NCBI GenBank assembly: GCA_001418405.1
Contig: LIQL01000244.1
Span: 27,065 to 91,064, forward strand
Length of the DNA: 64,000 nt
DNA from: Streptomyces diastatochromogenes
GTDB lineage: Bacteria; Actinomycetota; Actinomycetes; Streptomycetales; Streptomycetaceae
Direction: 5' to 3'
The notes below the pieces were generated by a model. The model saw nothing but the letters and a program-made list of their open reading frames with translations. It ran no database searches and was not told where the DNA came from. This document shows, one piece after another, positions 8,797 through 16,837 of this stretch. Made by a program: the position numbers and the translations under genes. Within the stretch, counting starts at the first letter, position 1. Each line of letters opens with the position of its first letter.

Positions 8797-8976
8797 GCAA
8801 GGCGCGCGCCGCCCGGCATCGACGAAGCCCCTGTTCGACGTACTGGTACGGACGGATGCGGTACCGGGCCCACTCCAGGAAGCCCCCTCTTTGATCAGCG
8901 CCCAGGGCCGGAGTCGGCGCTCCGACGAACGTCGTGAGCTACGACACCGGCCCTGGGCGTTACAGAAGCCTAAATA

Positions 8977-9013
8977 TCGTTAATTGTAAATTATTGCGTT
9001 AAACGGCTAGGGT
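8977..9013 (+). promoter_or_regulatory. promoter/operator of the GntR gene
   Basis: TCGTTAA (8977-8983) and GCGTTAA (8996-9002) are 19 bases apart, as in the operon promoter at 4938-4963, and TTGCGTT and AAACG-G-CTAG also recur. A -10 TAGGGT at 9008-9013 ends 6 bases before the GTG at 9020, giving a probable leaderless transcript. Confidence 0.55.
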
Positions 9014-9019
9014 GTTCCG

Positions 9020-9721
9020 GTGGTCAAGGGGAATTCAACGCGTACTGAAGAGGTCTTCGAGGGGATCCGCAGCGACCTGCTCAACGGGGACCTCGCTCCG
9101 GGGCAGCGGCTCAAGTTGATCGCCCTCGCGGAGCGATTCGGCGTGAGCATGTCGGTAGTTCGTGAGGCACTCACCCGGCTCGCCGAGCAGGGGCTCGTCG
9201 TGTCGAACCCGCAGCGCGGGTTCAGCGTGATGCCCCTGTCGGTCGATGATCTGTCCGACCTGACGCAGACGCGGGTGCAGTTGGAGTCGCTCGCGCTGCG
9301 GCAGGCGATCGCCCTGGGCGGTCTGGAATGGGAGTCCGCGGTCGTGGCGGCGCACCACACGCTTGAGCGCACTGCGGTCGACGGGGCCGACGGGCGGCTG
9401 AACGAAGACTGGCCCGCCGTCCACAAGACCTTCCATCAGGTGCTGCTTTCGGGTGCGCAGAGCCCGCGCTTGGAGGGGATCGTCAACTCCCTGCGCGACA
9501 ACGCCGAGCTCTACCGACGCTGGTACTGGGCCTTGACCGAAGATCAGGTACGCGACCTGGTCGCTGAGCACCGTCAACTGCGGGATCTCGCCCTGGCCCG
9601 GGACGCGGATGCCGCGGTGGCCGCCCTGGCCGAGCACATCGGCCGGGCGCCTCGTAAGCTCATCGCCTACGCCCGCGAACACGACCTGGAAGACCCCACG
9701 CGCAGGTCAACTGGGGCTTGA
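9020..9721 (+). CDS. GntR-family regulator, FadR/FCD type
   Basis: 233 residues: winged helix in residues 1-75 (EEVFEGIRSDLLNGDLAPGQ, then RFGVSMSVVREALTRLAEQGLV) and an all-helical FCD effector domain in the rest, with the His and Asp/Arg positions for metal or acid binding (NEDWPAVHKTFHQVLL, LVAEHRQLRDLAL). It probably controls the upstream catabolic operon, because both promoters share the tandem box at 4938 and 8977. Effectors of FCD regulators are usually organic acids. The GTG has no ribosome site and sits 6 bases from the -10, which suggests leaderless expression. Confidence 0.85.
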   Translation: MVKGNSTRTEEVFEGIRSDLLNGDLAPGQRLKLIALAERFGVSMSVVREALTRLAEQGLVVSNPQRGFSVMPLSVDDLSDLTQTRVQLESLALRQAIALGGLEWESAVVAAHHTLERTAVDGADGRLNEDWPAVHKTFHQVLLSGAQSPRLEGIVNSLRDNAELYRRWYWALTEDQVRDLVAEHRQLRDLALARDADAAVAALAEHIGRAPRKLIAYAREHDLEDPTRRSTGA

Positions 9722-9753
9722 GCCCTGGCACCTCCGCTCGGTACCAGGGGCTC
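9720..9753 (+). terminator. possible terminator between convergent genes
   Basis: GAGCCCTGG at 9720-9728 can pair with CCAGGGGCTC at 9744-9753, with one bulged base. It overlaps the GntR stop and lies before the convergent TetR gene. No U-run, so only a weak call. Confidence 0.35.
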
Positions 9754-9828
9754 GTGGCCCCTCGCGCTCATCGCTGCCGACGCGCTCGGCTTCGGCGGCT
9801 TGCGGCGTGCTCCCGCGCGGCGTGTCGA

Positions 9829-10437
9829 TCAGTCGAGGGCGTGAGAGCGCACGGTCTGCAGGATCTCCTCGGAGAGGTCGGGTCGAACCTTGCGCACGGC
9901 GCGGGCGAGTACCATCGCGCCGACCAGTTCGCTGAGCAGGCGGGTCGCCCGCTCGCGCGCCTCGCTCGGGCCTATCGGTTGTCCGCTCTCCTCTGCTGCG
10001 CGGACGATCTCGCTGGCGAACCCGGCGAGGTAGCCCTCGACGCCTTTGGTATACGCGGCTTGCACGTGCTGACTCTGCCTCCCGGCATCGGTGACCAGCG
10101 ACGCCGAGGGGCATCCGCCGTCTTCAGCGTCGCGGTGCACCGTGGACAGGTAGTCGGCGACGACCCGCTCAAGCGGGGATCCTGCTGAGTCCGAGCCCTG
10201 CTCGACCGCCTCGGCCAGCACGCCGAGCGAGGCGGCGAAGGAGGCGTTGCACACCTCGACCACCAGGGCGTCCTTGGACGCGAAGTGGTTGTAGAAACCG
10301 CCGTGGGTCAGCCCGGCTTCTTTCATCAACTCGGCGATGCCGACAGCGTCGATTCCATGGGAACGAAACATCCGGCCAGCGGCGTCCACGATGTTCCGCC
10401 GGTTTCGCGCCTTGTCTTCCTTGGTGATTCGCGGCAT
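9829..10437 (-). CDS. TetR-family repressor
   Basis: 202 residues. The TetR HTH is clear: NIVDAAGRMFRSHGIDAVGI, then MKEAGLTHGGFYNHFASKDAL. The C-terminal region contains EDGGCPSASL, typical of the group that controls divergent oxidoreductases and may use a Cys or an electrophilic ligand. The ATG at 10437 follows GGGGGAGG by 1-2 bases; upstream starts would run into the operators. It is divergent from an NAD(P)H-dependent oxidoreductase, with two perfect palindromes between them, so it is likely an autorepressor that also represses the oxidoreductase operon. Confidence 0.88.
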   Translation of the reverse strand: MPRITKEDKARNRRNIVDAAGRMFRSHGIDAVGIAELMKEAGLTHGGFYNHFASKDALVVEVCNASFAASLGVLAEAVEQGSDSAGSPLERVVADYLSTVHRDAEDGGCPSASLVTDAGRQSQHVQAAYTKGVEGYLAGFASEIVRAAEESGQPIGPSEARERATRLLSELVGAMVLARAVRKVRPDLSEEILQTVRSHALD

Positions 10438-10472
10438 GACCTCCCCCCACCTCCCTTTCGGCTTGCATTTTG

Positions 10473-10520
10473 TGATGATGCTCATCATCATAGTGAATAG
10501 TTCCAATGACGCTCGTCATT
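10473..10520. promoter_or_regulatory. double TetR operator
   Basis: TGATGATG-CT-CATCATCA (10473-10490) and AATGACG-CT-CGTCATT (10505-10520) are perfect inverted repeats sharing the pattern ATGAYG-CT-CRTCAT. Their centres are 31 bases apart, three helical turns, so two dimers could sit on one face between the divergent TetR and oxidoreductase genes. Confidence 0.8.
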
Positions 10521-10547
10521 AATAGGCGCCCTGCGAATGGGGACAAT

Positions 10548-11558
10548 GTGCGTGCTATCACCTTCGACCGGCAGGGGCCAGCGACAGAAGTCTTGCGGCT
10601 GGCCGAACAGGCTCCGCCCGCAGCCCCCAGAGCGGGGCAGGTCGTAGTCCGGGTGCTGTCCCGGCCGATCCATCCTGGCGACCTGGTGGGCGTGGAGGGC
10701 CTCTCCGGCGTTCCGCGCCAGCGGCACAGCTTCCCTGTCAGTCCAGGTCTGGAGGGTATGGGGGTCATCGAGGCGGCCGGTGAAGGGAGCGACGCGTTGC
10801 GCCCCGGGCAACGCGTGGCGTTCTTCCCGGTGCCGGGGTCCTGGAGCGAACTGGTCACCGTACCGGCCGAGTTCGCGGTCCCGGTACCGGCCGGTGTGAG
10901 AGACGAGACGGCCGCTTTGATGCTGGTCAATCCGCTCACCCTGCTGATCCTGATGAGGGCGGTCGAGCAAGCCGTTGCGGAAAGCGCGGGCGGGCCTGTG
11001 GTACAGACGGCCGCCGGATCCACGATCGGCAAGCTGGTCAGCTCTGCCGCCAAGCGCCACGGCCTCCCCCTCATCAACCTGGTGCGCAGCGACGCGGGGG
11101 CGCGCGCACTGCAAGACCGCTTCCCCGACCACCCTGCCATCTCCACAGCGGACCCCGGCTGGCGCACACAGGTCCGCGAAGCTGCTGGCAACCGGGGCGT
11201 ACCCGTGGTGCTGGACGCCGTCGGCGGCTCGCTGACCCGCGACCTGACCTCGCTGATGGCCGACGGGGGCACGCTGATCGTCTACGGCATGCTCGGCTCC
11301 GGAAGCACGGCTTTGGAGTCGCTGGCGCTAACCCCGCGGGAACTGACGGTGCAGGGTGTCTCCGTGAGCCGATGGCTGTCGCGCACCCCGGGTCAGCGCG
11401 CGGAGGACGTGGCCTTCGCCGCAAGCCTCGCCGAGACCGACCCCGACCTGTTCGAGGTCGCCGGCAGCTACGACCTGGCCGACTACGCCGCGGCCATCGC
11501 CCATGCCCGGCGTCCCGGCAAAACCGGAACCGTCCTGCTCGCCAGCCCTGCCCCGTGA
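10548..11558 (+). CDS. zinc-independent alcohol dehydrogenase/quinone reductase-like oxidoreductase (MDR)
   Basis: About 336 residues of the medium-chain dehydrogenase/reductase superfamily. The N-terminal GroES-like part (PRAGQVVVRVLSRPIHPGDL, then FPVSPGLEGMGVI) and a Rossmann part (VVQTAAGSTIGKLVSSAAKRHG split by turns; VVLDAVGG; GTLIVYG) resemble NADPH:quinone and enoyl reductases. Zinc ligands are absent. The frame is open from 10506, but that ATG lies inside an operator, so I prefer the GTG at 10548 behind GGGGA. It is probably repressed by the divergent TetR; the F420-reductase-like gene follows after 22 bases. Confidence 0.8.
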   Translation: MRAITFDRQGPATEVLRLAEQAPPAAPRAGQVVVRVLSRPIHPGDLVGVEGLSGVPRQRHSFPVSPGLEGMGVIEAAGEGSDALRPGQRVAFFPVPGSWSELVTVPAEFAVPVPAGVRDETAALMLVNPLTLLILMRAVEQAVAESAGGPVVQTAAGSTIGKLVSSAAKRHGLPLINLVRSDAGARALQDRFPDHPAISTADPGWRTQVREAAGNRGVPVVLDAVGGSLTRDLTSLMADGGTLIVYGMLGSGSTALESLALTPRELTVQGVSVSRWLSRTPGQRAEDVAFAASLAETDPDLFEVAGSYDLADYAAAIAHARRPGKTGTVLLASPAP

Positions 11559-11580
11559 CCATCTGACGGAAGGAACCCGA

Positions 11581-12183
11581 ATGAACATCGGAACGCTCGG
11601 CGCGGGTACCGTCGCACAAGCCATCGCCCGCCACGCTGTCGCGCAGGGCCATCAAGTCGTTTTGAGCAACAGCCGCGGCCCCGCCTCGCTGTCCGCCGTG
11701 GTCCGGAGCCTGGGCCCGCTTTCCCGCGCCAGCACCCCCGAGGAAGCCGCAGCCGCCGAACTGGTCGTGCTGGCTATCGGCTGGCCTCAGGTACCGCAAG
11801 CGGTGGCAACGCTACCGCCCTTCGAAGGACGCATCGTCATCGATGCGACCAACCAGTTCGCCACCCCGCCTCCCCATCCGAAGATCGCCGACCTGGGAGA
11901 ACTGACCGGAAGCGAGTTCATCGCCGCGCGGCTGCCCGGGGCCCGCGTCGTGAAGGCTTTCAACACCCTCTACGGCCAGTACATCGCCGCCGATCCACGA
12001 CACACGGCCGGCCGTCAGGTACTGTTCCTCGCCGGCGACGATGCCGACGCCAAGGCCACCGTCACAGATCTGACCGCCAGTTTCGGGTTCGCCCCAGTCG
12101 ACCTCGGTTCGCTTCGTGAAGGCGGCCGTCTCATGCAGCTCGGCGGCCCGCTGTCCGGGCTGCACGTCCTCAAGCAGGACTGA
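11581..12183 (+). CDS. NADPH-dependent F420 reductase-like NAD(P)-binding protein
   Basis: 200 residues beginning MNIGTLGAGTVAQAIARHAV, the Rossmann loop of NADP-dependent F420 oxidoreductase-like proteins, with NSRGP after beta-2 for NADP phosphate recognition, VVLAIGWPQV, IVIDATNQF, VVKAFNTLYGQYI and FAPVDLGSLREGG. Enzymes of this class move hydride between NADPH and F420 or reduce other substrates. AAGGAA precedes the ATG by 6 bases. It forms an operon with the MDR oxidoreductase under the TetR operators. Confidence 0.8.
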   Translation: MNIGTLGAGTVAQAIARHAVAQGHQVVLSNSRGPASLSAVVRSLGPLSRASTPEEAAAAELVVLAIGWPQVPQAVATLPPFEGRIVIDATNQFATPPPHPKIADLGELTGSEFIAARLPGARVVKAFNTLYGQYIAADPRHTAGRQVLFLAGDDADAKATVTDLTASFGFAPVDLGSLREGGRLMQLGGPLSGLHVLKQD

Positions 12184-12425
12184 TCCCGCCACGCCCTCCC
12201 CATGCTGCTGCTCAGGGCCGCTTCAACAGCACTCCGAGGAAGACACCCGTGACGCGTCAGAGCACTGCCACATCCCAGCCCTTGCTTCAGCCCGTGCACC
12301 CGGAGGGCGCTGGACCTGCCGAACCGCATCCTCATAGCCCCATGACCCGCACTCGCGCCCGGAATACCGATCTGGTCCCCACCGGGCTCATGGAGGACTA
12401 CGACACCCAGCGCGCCTCCACCGGC

Positions 12426-12468
12426 CTTCTCCAACCTGCCTCTGCCGCGCGCCGAACGAATCGTCCCC
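12426..12468 (+). repeat. dispersed repeat, CoA-transferase tail, copy 1
   Basis: These 43 bases match 26951-26993 with 3 mismatches and encode FSNLPLPRAERIVP in one frame. In the second copy the same peptide closes a broken CaiB/BaiF-type CoA-transferase. There is no start or supporting frame here, so this is a fossil fragment. Confidence 0.7.
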
Positions 12469-12847
12469 CTACCGCGCCGACCCAGCGGGCGGGATCCCTG
12501 CACCGGCTGACGGTCGCAACGGTTTGGGCACCGTCAGACTCCATCGTGAACGTGCGTCCCTCGGAATCCTCCAGACTCGTCACCGCCTCAACCCAGTGCC
12601 ACGGTGATCCGGCCCGAGTCACCGGTGTGTCTGGAGGGCTACCAGCCCTGCACCGGTGGCGGGTTGAGAAGAGGCCACAGGCTTGCACGCCGTGGCCTCC
12701 CACGTCATGCTCCAGCACGCGGATGGCCTGAGAGGGTGACGGCTGCGCCAGGTGGGGCGCCGATGTTGCGCGGTTGAGCCCACCATGGTCGACAACAGCC
12801 TAGACGTAAGCCGTCTGACTTCCATCACCGCGCCTGCCGATTCAGAA

Positions 12848-12876
12848 ACCCTTAATAGGCTCACCCTATAAGGGTG
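12848..12876. promoter_or_regulatory. operator-like palindrome before the dehalogenase-like gene
   Basis: CACCCT-ATA-AGGGTG (12862-12876) is a perfect inverted repeat; an overlapping pair ACCCTTA (12848-12854)/TAAGGGT (12869-12875) is nested with it. The site lies 52 bases before the ATG at 12928, a likely binding site for an unlinked regulator. Confidence 0.5.
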
Positions 12877-12927
12877 GTTGGTTCTCCGTCTTGGACCGGC
12901 GCACTCCCCGGCTGCTGTGATCGAGGC

Positions 12928-13818
12928 ATGACCGACCTCCTCCCTGAGTTCTCACATCGCACCGTCGATGCCGAGGGTGTGCGCATCAACGTACGGATCG
13001 CGGGAGAAGGCCCCCCGGTCCTGCTGCTGCACGGCTATCCGCAGACACATCTCATCTGGCACCAGGTCGCCCCCCATCTGGCAGCCGGACACACCGTGGT
13101 GCTGACCGACCTACGCGGCTACGGCGACAGCGACAAGCCCCTCTCCGGCCCGGACCACGCCACCTACGCCAAACGCTGGATGGCGCTCGACCAACTACTG
13201 GTGATGCGTGAATTGGGCTTCGACCGCTTCGCCGTGGCCGGCCACGACCGCGGCGGCAGGGTCGCACATCGGCTGGCTCTGGACCATCCGCATGTCGTCA
13301 CCGCGCTTGCAGTCCTGGACATCGTGCCGACCCGCCACGCCTTCCAGCACGCCGACGCCGACTTCGGACGCGGTTACTACCACTGGTATTTCCTCGCAGC
13401 CGGCAACAACATCCCTGAGCACCTCATCGGCGCCGACCCCGGATTCTGGGTCCGCACCCGCATGAGCGCCCGCCACCACGGCGGGACCCCTTTCAGCTCC
13501 GTGGCGCAGGACGAATACGTGCGCTGCTTCTCCGACCCCGCAGCCATCCACGCCTCATGCGAGGACTACCGCGCGGCCGCGAGCATCGACCTTGTCCACG
13601 ACGAGGCAGATGCAACCGCAGGCCGCCGCGTCACCTGCCCGCTGCTGGCCCTGTGGGGCGAACACAGCTTCGTCGGCCGGCACTACGACGTACTCGACGT
13701 CTGGCGCGCGTACGCCACCGACGTACGCGGCCAGGCGCTTCCATGCGACCACTACGTTCCCGAAGAAGCACCCGAGGCGACCACGAGACTGCTCCAGGCA
13801 TTTCTCCGCGATCGGTAA
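12928..13818 (+). CDS. alpha/beta hydrolase, haloacetate (fluoroacetate) dehalogenase type
   Basis: 296 residues. The full active-site set of fluoroacetate dehalogenase is present: nucleophile D107 with R108 and R111 in GHDRGGRVAHR, acid D131 in DIVPT, halide ligands H152-W153 in YYHWYF and Y214 in CEDYR, and base H275 in CDHYVPEE. The spacing matches Rhodopseudomonas RPA1163 with an offset of 3 to 5 residues. The expected reaction is hydrolytic dehalogenation of haloacetates in the cytosol; whether fluoride is accepted cannot be read from sequence. The ATG at 12928 has only a short GAGG upstream. A palindrome at 12862 suggests regulation. Confidence 0.85.
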   Translation: MTDLLPEFSHRTVDAEGVRINVRIAGEGPPVLLLHGYPQTHLIWHQVAPHLAAGHTVVLTDLRGYGDSDKPLSGPDHATYAKRWMALDQLLVMRELGFDRFAVAGHDRGGRVAHRLALDHPHVVTALAVLDIVPTRHAFQHADADFGRGYYHWYFLAAGNNIPEHLIGADPGFWVRTRMSARHHGGTPFSSVAQDEYVRCFSDPAAIHASCEDYRAAASIDLVHDEADATAGRRVTCPLLALWGEHSFVGRHYDVLDVWRAYATDVRGQALPCDHYVPEEAPEATTRLLQAFLRDR

Positions 13819-14021
13819 CGAAGGAACGGCCATTCCTCGCCGCCCAGCGCACTTGCGCCCCGCGCCAGCCCGCCGGGCTGTGGAAGCAACGCCACATCCA
13901 CCCCAGCGAGCTCGCCACCCAGCCCGCCGTGTCCGGCCCTACGGCAGGCAGGCCCCCGGATGGTCCAGTGCACTCGCCCATGAACGAACGACGGCGGAAG
14001 GCCCCGGCGGCGGACCGAAAA

Positions 14022-14250
14022 GCGCAGCAGCGCCGTCAACTTCTACCCTCTCTCGGCGCCGGCCTCGCCATCCTCCACCTCACCACTGCCTGCCTCGTAA
14101 TCACCCACCTCACCCGTCGCATCCGGGACTTCGAGACCCTGCTCGTCCCTGCTCAGGACAACACCGCCAAGCCCGCCGCGTGGATCACCGAAGCGCGGTC
14201 TAAAGGCCTTCCCCACCTGCACAGCTTTCACTACGGCTCGAAAAACCGAA
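14022..14250 (+). pseudogene. ISL3-family transposase relic
   Basis: Within a 656-base stretch lacking intact genes, one frame reads LTRRIRDFETLLVPAQ, AAWITEARS and GLPHLHSFHYG. This resembles the C-terminal part of ISL3 transposases, where GLPHLHSF is characteristic. The start, the DDE region and the end are missing. The rest of 13819-14474 shows nothing I can support. Confidence 0.5.
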
Positions 14251-14474
14251 CGCGCCACCGTCGGAGCCGGCCGCACGCTTCTTCGGAGCGGCGGCCACCC
14301 GGAAGGCGGTCACTACCTCAGGCTTGCCCCGTAGACGATCTTCGAGTTGGTGTGGAGGTGGGCAGCCGTTGTCCGGTCACACTCGCTGGACAGCAGGAAC
14401 GCGCAGAGCGCGAAGCCGTCGATCGATGGGGCGAGCAAGGCGGTTACTGTCCGAGTGCGAGCGGTTCTGCAGGC

Positions 14475-15104
14475 TCAGAGGTGGCCCTGGGCGAGGAGGG
14501 CCAGGAACGCTACCGCTGTGTCGTCTGCGTGAGCTAGCAGAGTTGACCGGGGTGGCGGGGGCGCGCCCATGAGGACGTTCTCGAAGATGCCCGAGTACAG
14601 CAGGCTCGCGAACGTGCGGGCCGCACGGGAAGTGTCGTGGACCGTGTACGGGGGCCTGTTCCGCCACGACTCGATGTATCGGGCTACCGCTTCGTAGCGC
14701 TGGCCGAGGACATCGCGTTGGTAGCGGGCTCCGAGTTCAGGGAACCGGTGGGACTCGGAGGCGAGCACGCGGTACAGGTCCATCTGGCTGGCGGACAGTA
14801 CCTGTTCCAGGTGCTCCGTGCCGCAAAGGGCCAGTCCTTCCCGCGGCGGCATTTCGGTCCACTGAGCTGCCGTTTCCGAGGGTGTGTCGCAGGCGTCATG
14901 GACGACCGCGACGAAGAGGTCTTCCTTGCTGTCGAAGTGTCGGTACAAGGTCTTGATGGAGACGCCGGCTGCGGCTGCGATTCGGTTGACCGAGCTGCCC
15001 GCGTACCCCTCGTTCAGGAACGCCGCGAGTGCCGCATCGAGCAGCACGCGTCGCTTCTGCTCCATGAGACGCGCTTTGGGCGCGTTCTCACTCCATGTGC
15101 GCAC
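14475..15104 (-). CDS. TetR-family repressor
   Basis: 209 residues with a standard TetR HTH (DAALAAFLNEGYAGSSVNRI, AAGVSIKTLYRHFDSKEDLF) and a helical ligand domain. The frame is open upstream to 15143, but the GTG at 15104 has a perfect GGAGG six bases ahead and keeps the operators outside the gene. It is divergent from an NmrA-like gene, with two perfect CGACAG palindromes between them, so it probably represses both. Confidence 0.87.
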   Translation of the reverse strand: MRTWSENAPKARLMEQKRRVLLDAALAAFLNEGYAGSSVNRIAAAAGVSIKTLYRHFDSKEDLFVAVVHDACDTPSETAAQWTEMPPREGLALCGTEHLEQVLSASQMDLYRVLASESHRFPELGARYQRDVLGQRYEAVARYIESWRNRPPYTVHDTSRAARTFASLLYSGIFENVLMGAPPPPRSTLLAHADDTAVAFLALLAQGHL

Positions 15105-15133
15105 AGTTTCCTCCCTCGACTTGACAGCAGCAT

Positions 15134-15178
15134 ACGACAGCAATCACTGTCGTTCCATGCGACAGCGATTGCTGTCGC
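15134..15178. promoter_or_regulatory. double TetR operator
   Basis: ACGACAG-N6-CTGTCGT (15134-15153) and GCGACAGC-GATT-GCTGTCGC (15159-15178) are perfect inverted repeats sharing CGACAGC and CTGTCG arms. They lie between the TetR gene and the NmrA-like gene. A further GACAGC half-site is at 15123-15128. Confidence 0.8.
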
Positions 15179-15201
15179 AAGGGATTGGGATCGGAGCTGT
15201 C

Positions 15202-16081
15202 ATGCAGATCGTTCACGCCCCGCGGATCGTCGTGCTCGGCGCGACGGGGCTCACCGGCGGGCGAGTCGCCGCCCGCCTGGTCGACGCGCCGGTAGACGCG
15301 GTGCTGGCCTCGCGGAACCCGTCGACGGTCCGGCGCTGGAAAGGCGAGGGCCCGGTCCGCCGTGCACCTGGACCTCGATGACCCGAGGACGTTCCCGGCA
15401 GCGTTGGAAGGGGCGGATCGGCTGTTTCTCGCCACGCCCTACTCGGGCGCCATGACCCACCAGTCGAAGACAGTGGTCGATGCTGCCGCCGACGCCGGGG
15501 TGCAGCACATCGTCCACCTCGGCATCTTCGGTGACGGGCGTGCGACTGATCCGCACTTCGCCTGGCACGAGTTGGTCGAGCGCTACATCGAGGGCAGCGG
15601 CGTTGCGTGGACCCACCTGCACCCGCATACGTTCATGGAGGTGCTGCTGACGACGTCACGGATCGTGGACGACTCGGTGACGTGGCCGGTGGGGGACAAG
15701 CCCATGGGGTTTGTGGCCAACGAGGACCTTGCTGCGGTGGCAGCGAAGGTGCTGGTCGAGGGGCCCGGTCGTCATGGAGGAAAGGGCTACTGGCTCTCGA
15801 CGGATGTTGTGGACGGGCCGGGGATGGCAGCGATCTTGAGCGAGGCGCTGGGCCGTTCGATCGCCGCCAAGGTCGTCACGCCGGAGGCAGCCGAGCAGGC
15901 GCCGGCCTTCATGGACTCGGCCTACGCCGCCAGCATCCTTGAGTACCTCCGGCAAAACCATGACGGCCGGATGGACTTTTCACAGGTCGTCACGCCCACG
16001 GTGGCGGACCTGCTGGGGCGCGACCCCATCAGGCTGGGCGACTGGGCGAAGGCGCACAAGCGAGAGCTGCTCGCGGCCTGA
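15202..16081 (+). pseudogene. NmrA-like NAD(P)-binding protein with a +1 frameshift
   Basis: The ATG at 15202 (GGAG 6 bases before) starts RIVVLGATGLTGGRVAARLV, a typical NmrA Rossmann loop. At about 15345-15355 coding sense moves to the +1 frame and continues as VHLDLDDPRTFPAALEGADRL, IVHLGIFGDG and WTHLHPHTFMEVLL to 16081. One extra base in the GC-rich GAGGGCCCGG stretch would explain it. The joined product of about 292 residues has normal length for NmrA/atypical SDR redox sensors or quinone reductases. The divergent TetR and its operators are intact, which argues for either recent loss or a sequencing error. Confidence 0.75.
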
Positions 16082-16127
16082 GCGAGGTCATTCCGCGGGA
16101 GCCGGAGAGGCTGCACCAGGGGCGTAC

Positions 16128-16733
16128 TCACGCCTTCATGGCTGCGACGATCTTGGCGGCCAGACGGTCGATGTGGTCGTCTCCGACAGGAACCCTGACA
16201 ACTGCTACACGCCAGTACACCGGCCCTGCCAGGAAGTCCAGGTTGAGTTCGATGTCCGTGTCAGGAGGGAGCTCTCCACGTTCGACGGCTCCGTGAATGA
16301 TGTGCGCGGCGCTCTTGCGACGCGAGTCCCGGACGTGGGAGAGCAGGGTCTCCGCCAGTTCTTCGTTGCGTGCGGCTTCGGCCAGGAGGTCAGGGGCGAT
16401 CTTCGAGACGATCGGGTGGCTCAGCGCGACCAGCGAGTCGCGGACGAACCGGGTCACGTCATCGCGGAGGTTGCCCGTGTCCGGGGTGCCGATCGCTTCA
16501 ATGGCGACCTGTGAGACCAGTTCTGCCGTCATCGCCTGCTTCGACGGCCAGCGTCGGTAGATGGCCGCCTTGCCGGCCCCGGCCCGGCGGGCGACCGCCT
16601 CCAGGGACAGCTTGCCGTAGCCGGCAGCGGCAAGTTCTTCGAAGAACGCCGTTCGCAGGGCGAGTGTGACGTCCTCCTGCAACACCGGGCCGCCGGGGCG
16701 GCGTCGTGAAGTCGGTATGGCGGCTCTGTTCAT
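16128..16733 (-). CDS. TetR-family repressor
   Basis: 201 residues: AFFEELAAAGYGKLSLEAVA and RAGAGKAAIYRRWPSKQAM form the HTH, of the subgroup with YRRWPSK in the recognition helix. The C-terminal domain (TGNLRDDVTRFVRDSL, FLAGPVYWRVAV) is of TetR_C_11-like type. It is convergent with the NmrA-like gene (46 bases) and divergent from the hydrolase at 16838. A 10+10 base inverted repeat near that start is its likely operator. Confidence 0.87.
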   Translation of the reverse strand: MNRAAIPTSRRRPGGPVLQEDVTLALRTAFFEELAAAGYGKLSLEAVARRAGAGKAAIYRRWPSKQAMTAELVSQVAIEAIGTPDTGNLRDDVTRFVRDSLVALSHPIVSKIAPDLLAEAARNEELAETLLSHVRDSRRKSAAHIIHGAVERGELPPDTDIELNLDFLAGPVYWRVAVVRVPVGDDHIDRLAAKIVAAMKA

Positions 16734-16794
16734 ACGCCCACTCTATACGGAACGGAACGGTTGCGTCTCGACTAGCGATGGCGTATGTTCCGTT

Positions 16795-16821
16795 GTCGAG
16801 ACGGAACGGACCCGTCTCGAC
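16795..16821. promoter_or_regulatory. TetR operator, 10+10 bp inverted repeat
   Basis: GTCGAGACGG-N7-CCGTCTCGAC is perfect over 10 bases per arm and ends 16 bases before the hydrolase ATG. A half-site GCGTCTCGAC recurs at about 16764-16773, and AACGGAAC/GTTCCGTT form a further inverted pair closer to the TetR start. Confidence 0.75.
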
Positions 16822-16837
16822 AATGGAGGGAAGTCCA

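Larger units (their letters stand above)
12184..12927. other. intergenic region with relics, 744 bp
   Basis: No intact gene. It holds a CoA-transferase tail relic at 12426-12468, an uneven hairpin at 12620-12658 (CACCGGTG at both ends, AGGGCT-ACC-AGCCCT inside) and an operator-like palindrome at 12848-12876 next to the hydrolase start. Longer open frames here have arginine/serine-rich, shadow-like composition. Confidence 0.6.

Noticed and set aside
12620..12658. Hairpin CACCGGTG/CACCGGTG with an inner AGGGCT/AGCCCT stem as a terminator
   Set aside because: The arms are unequally spaced (7 versus 1 base), so the helix is poor, and no gene ends close by.
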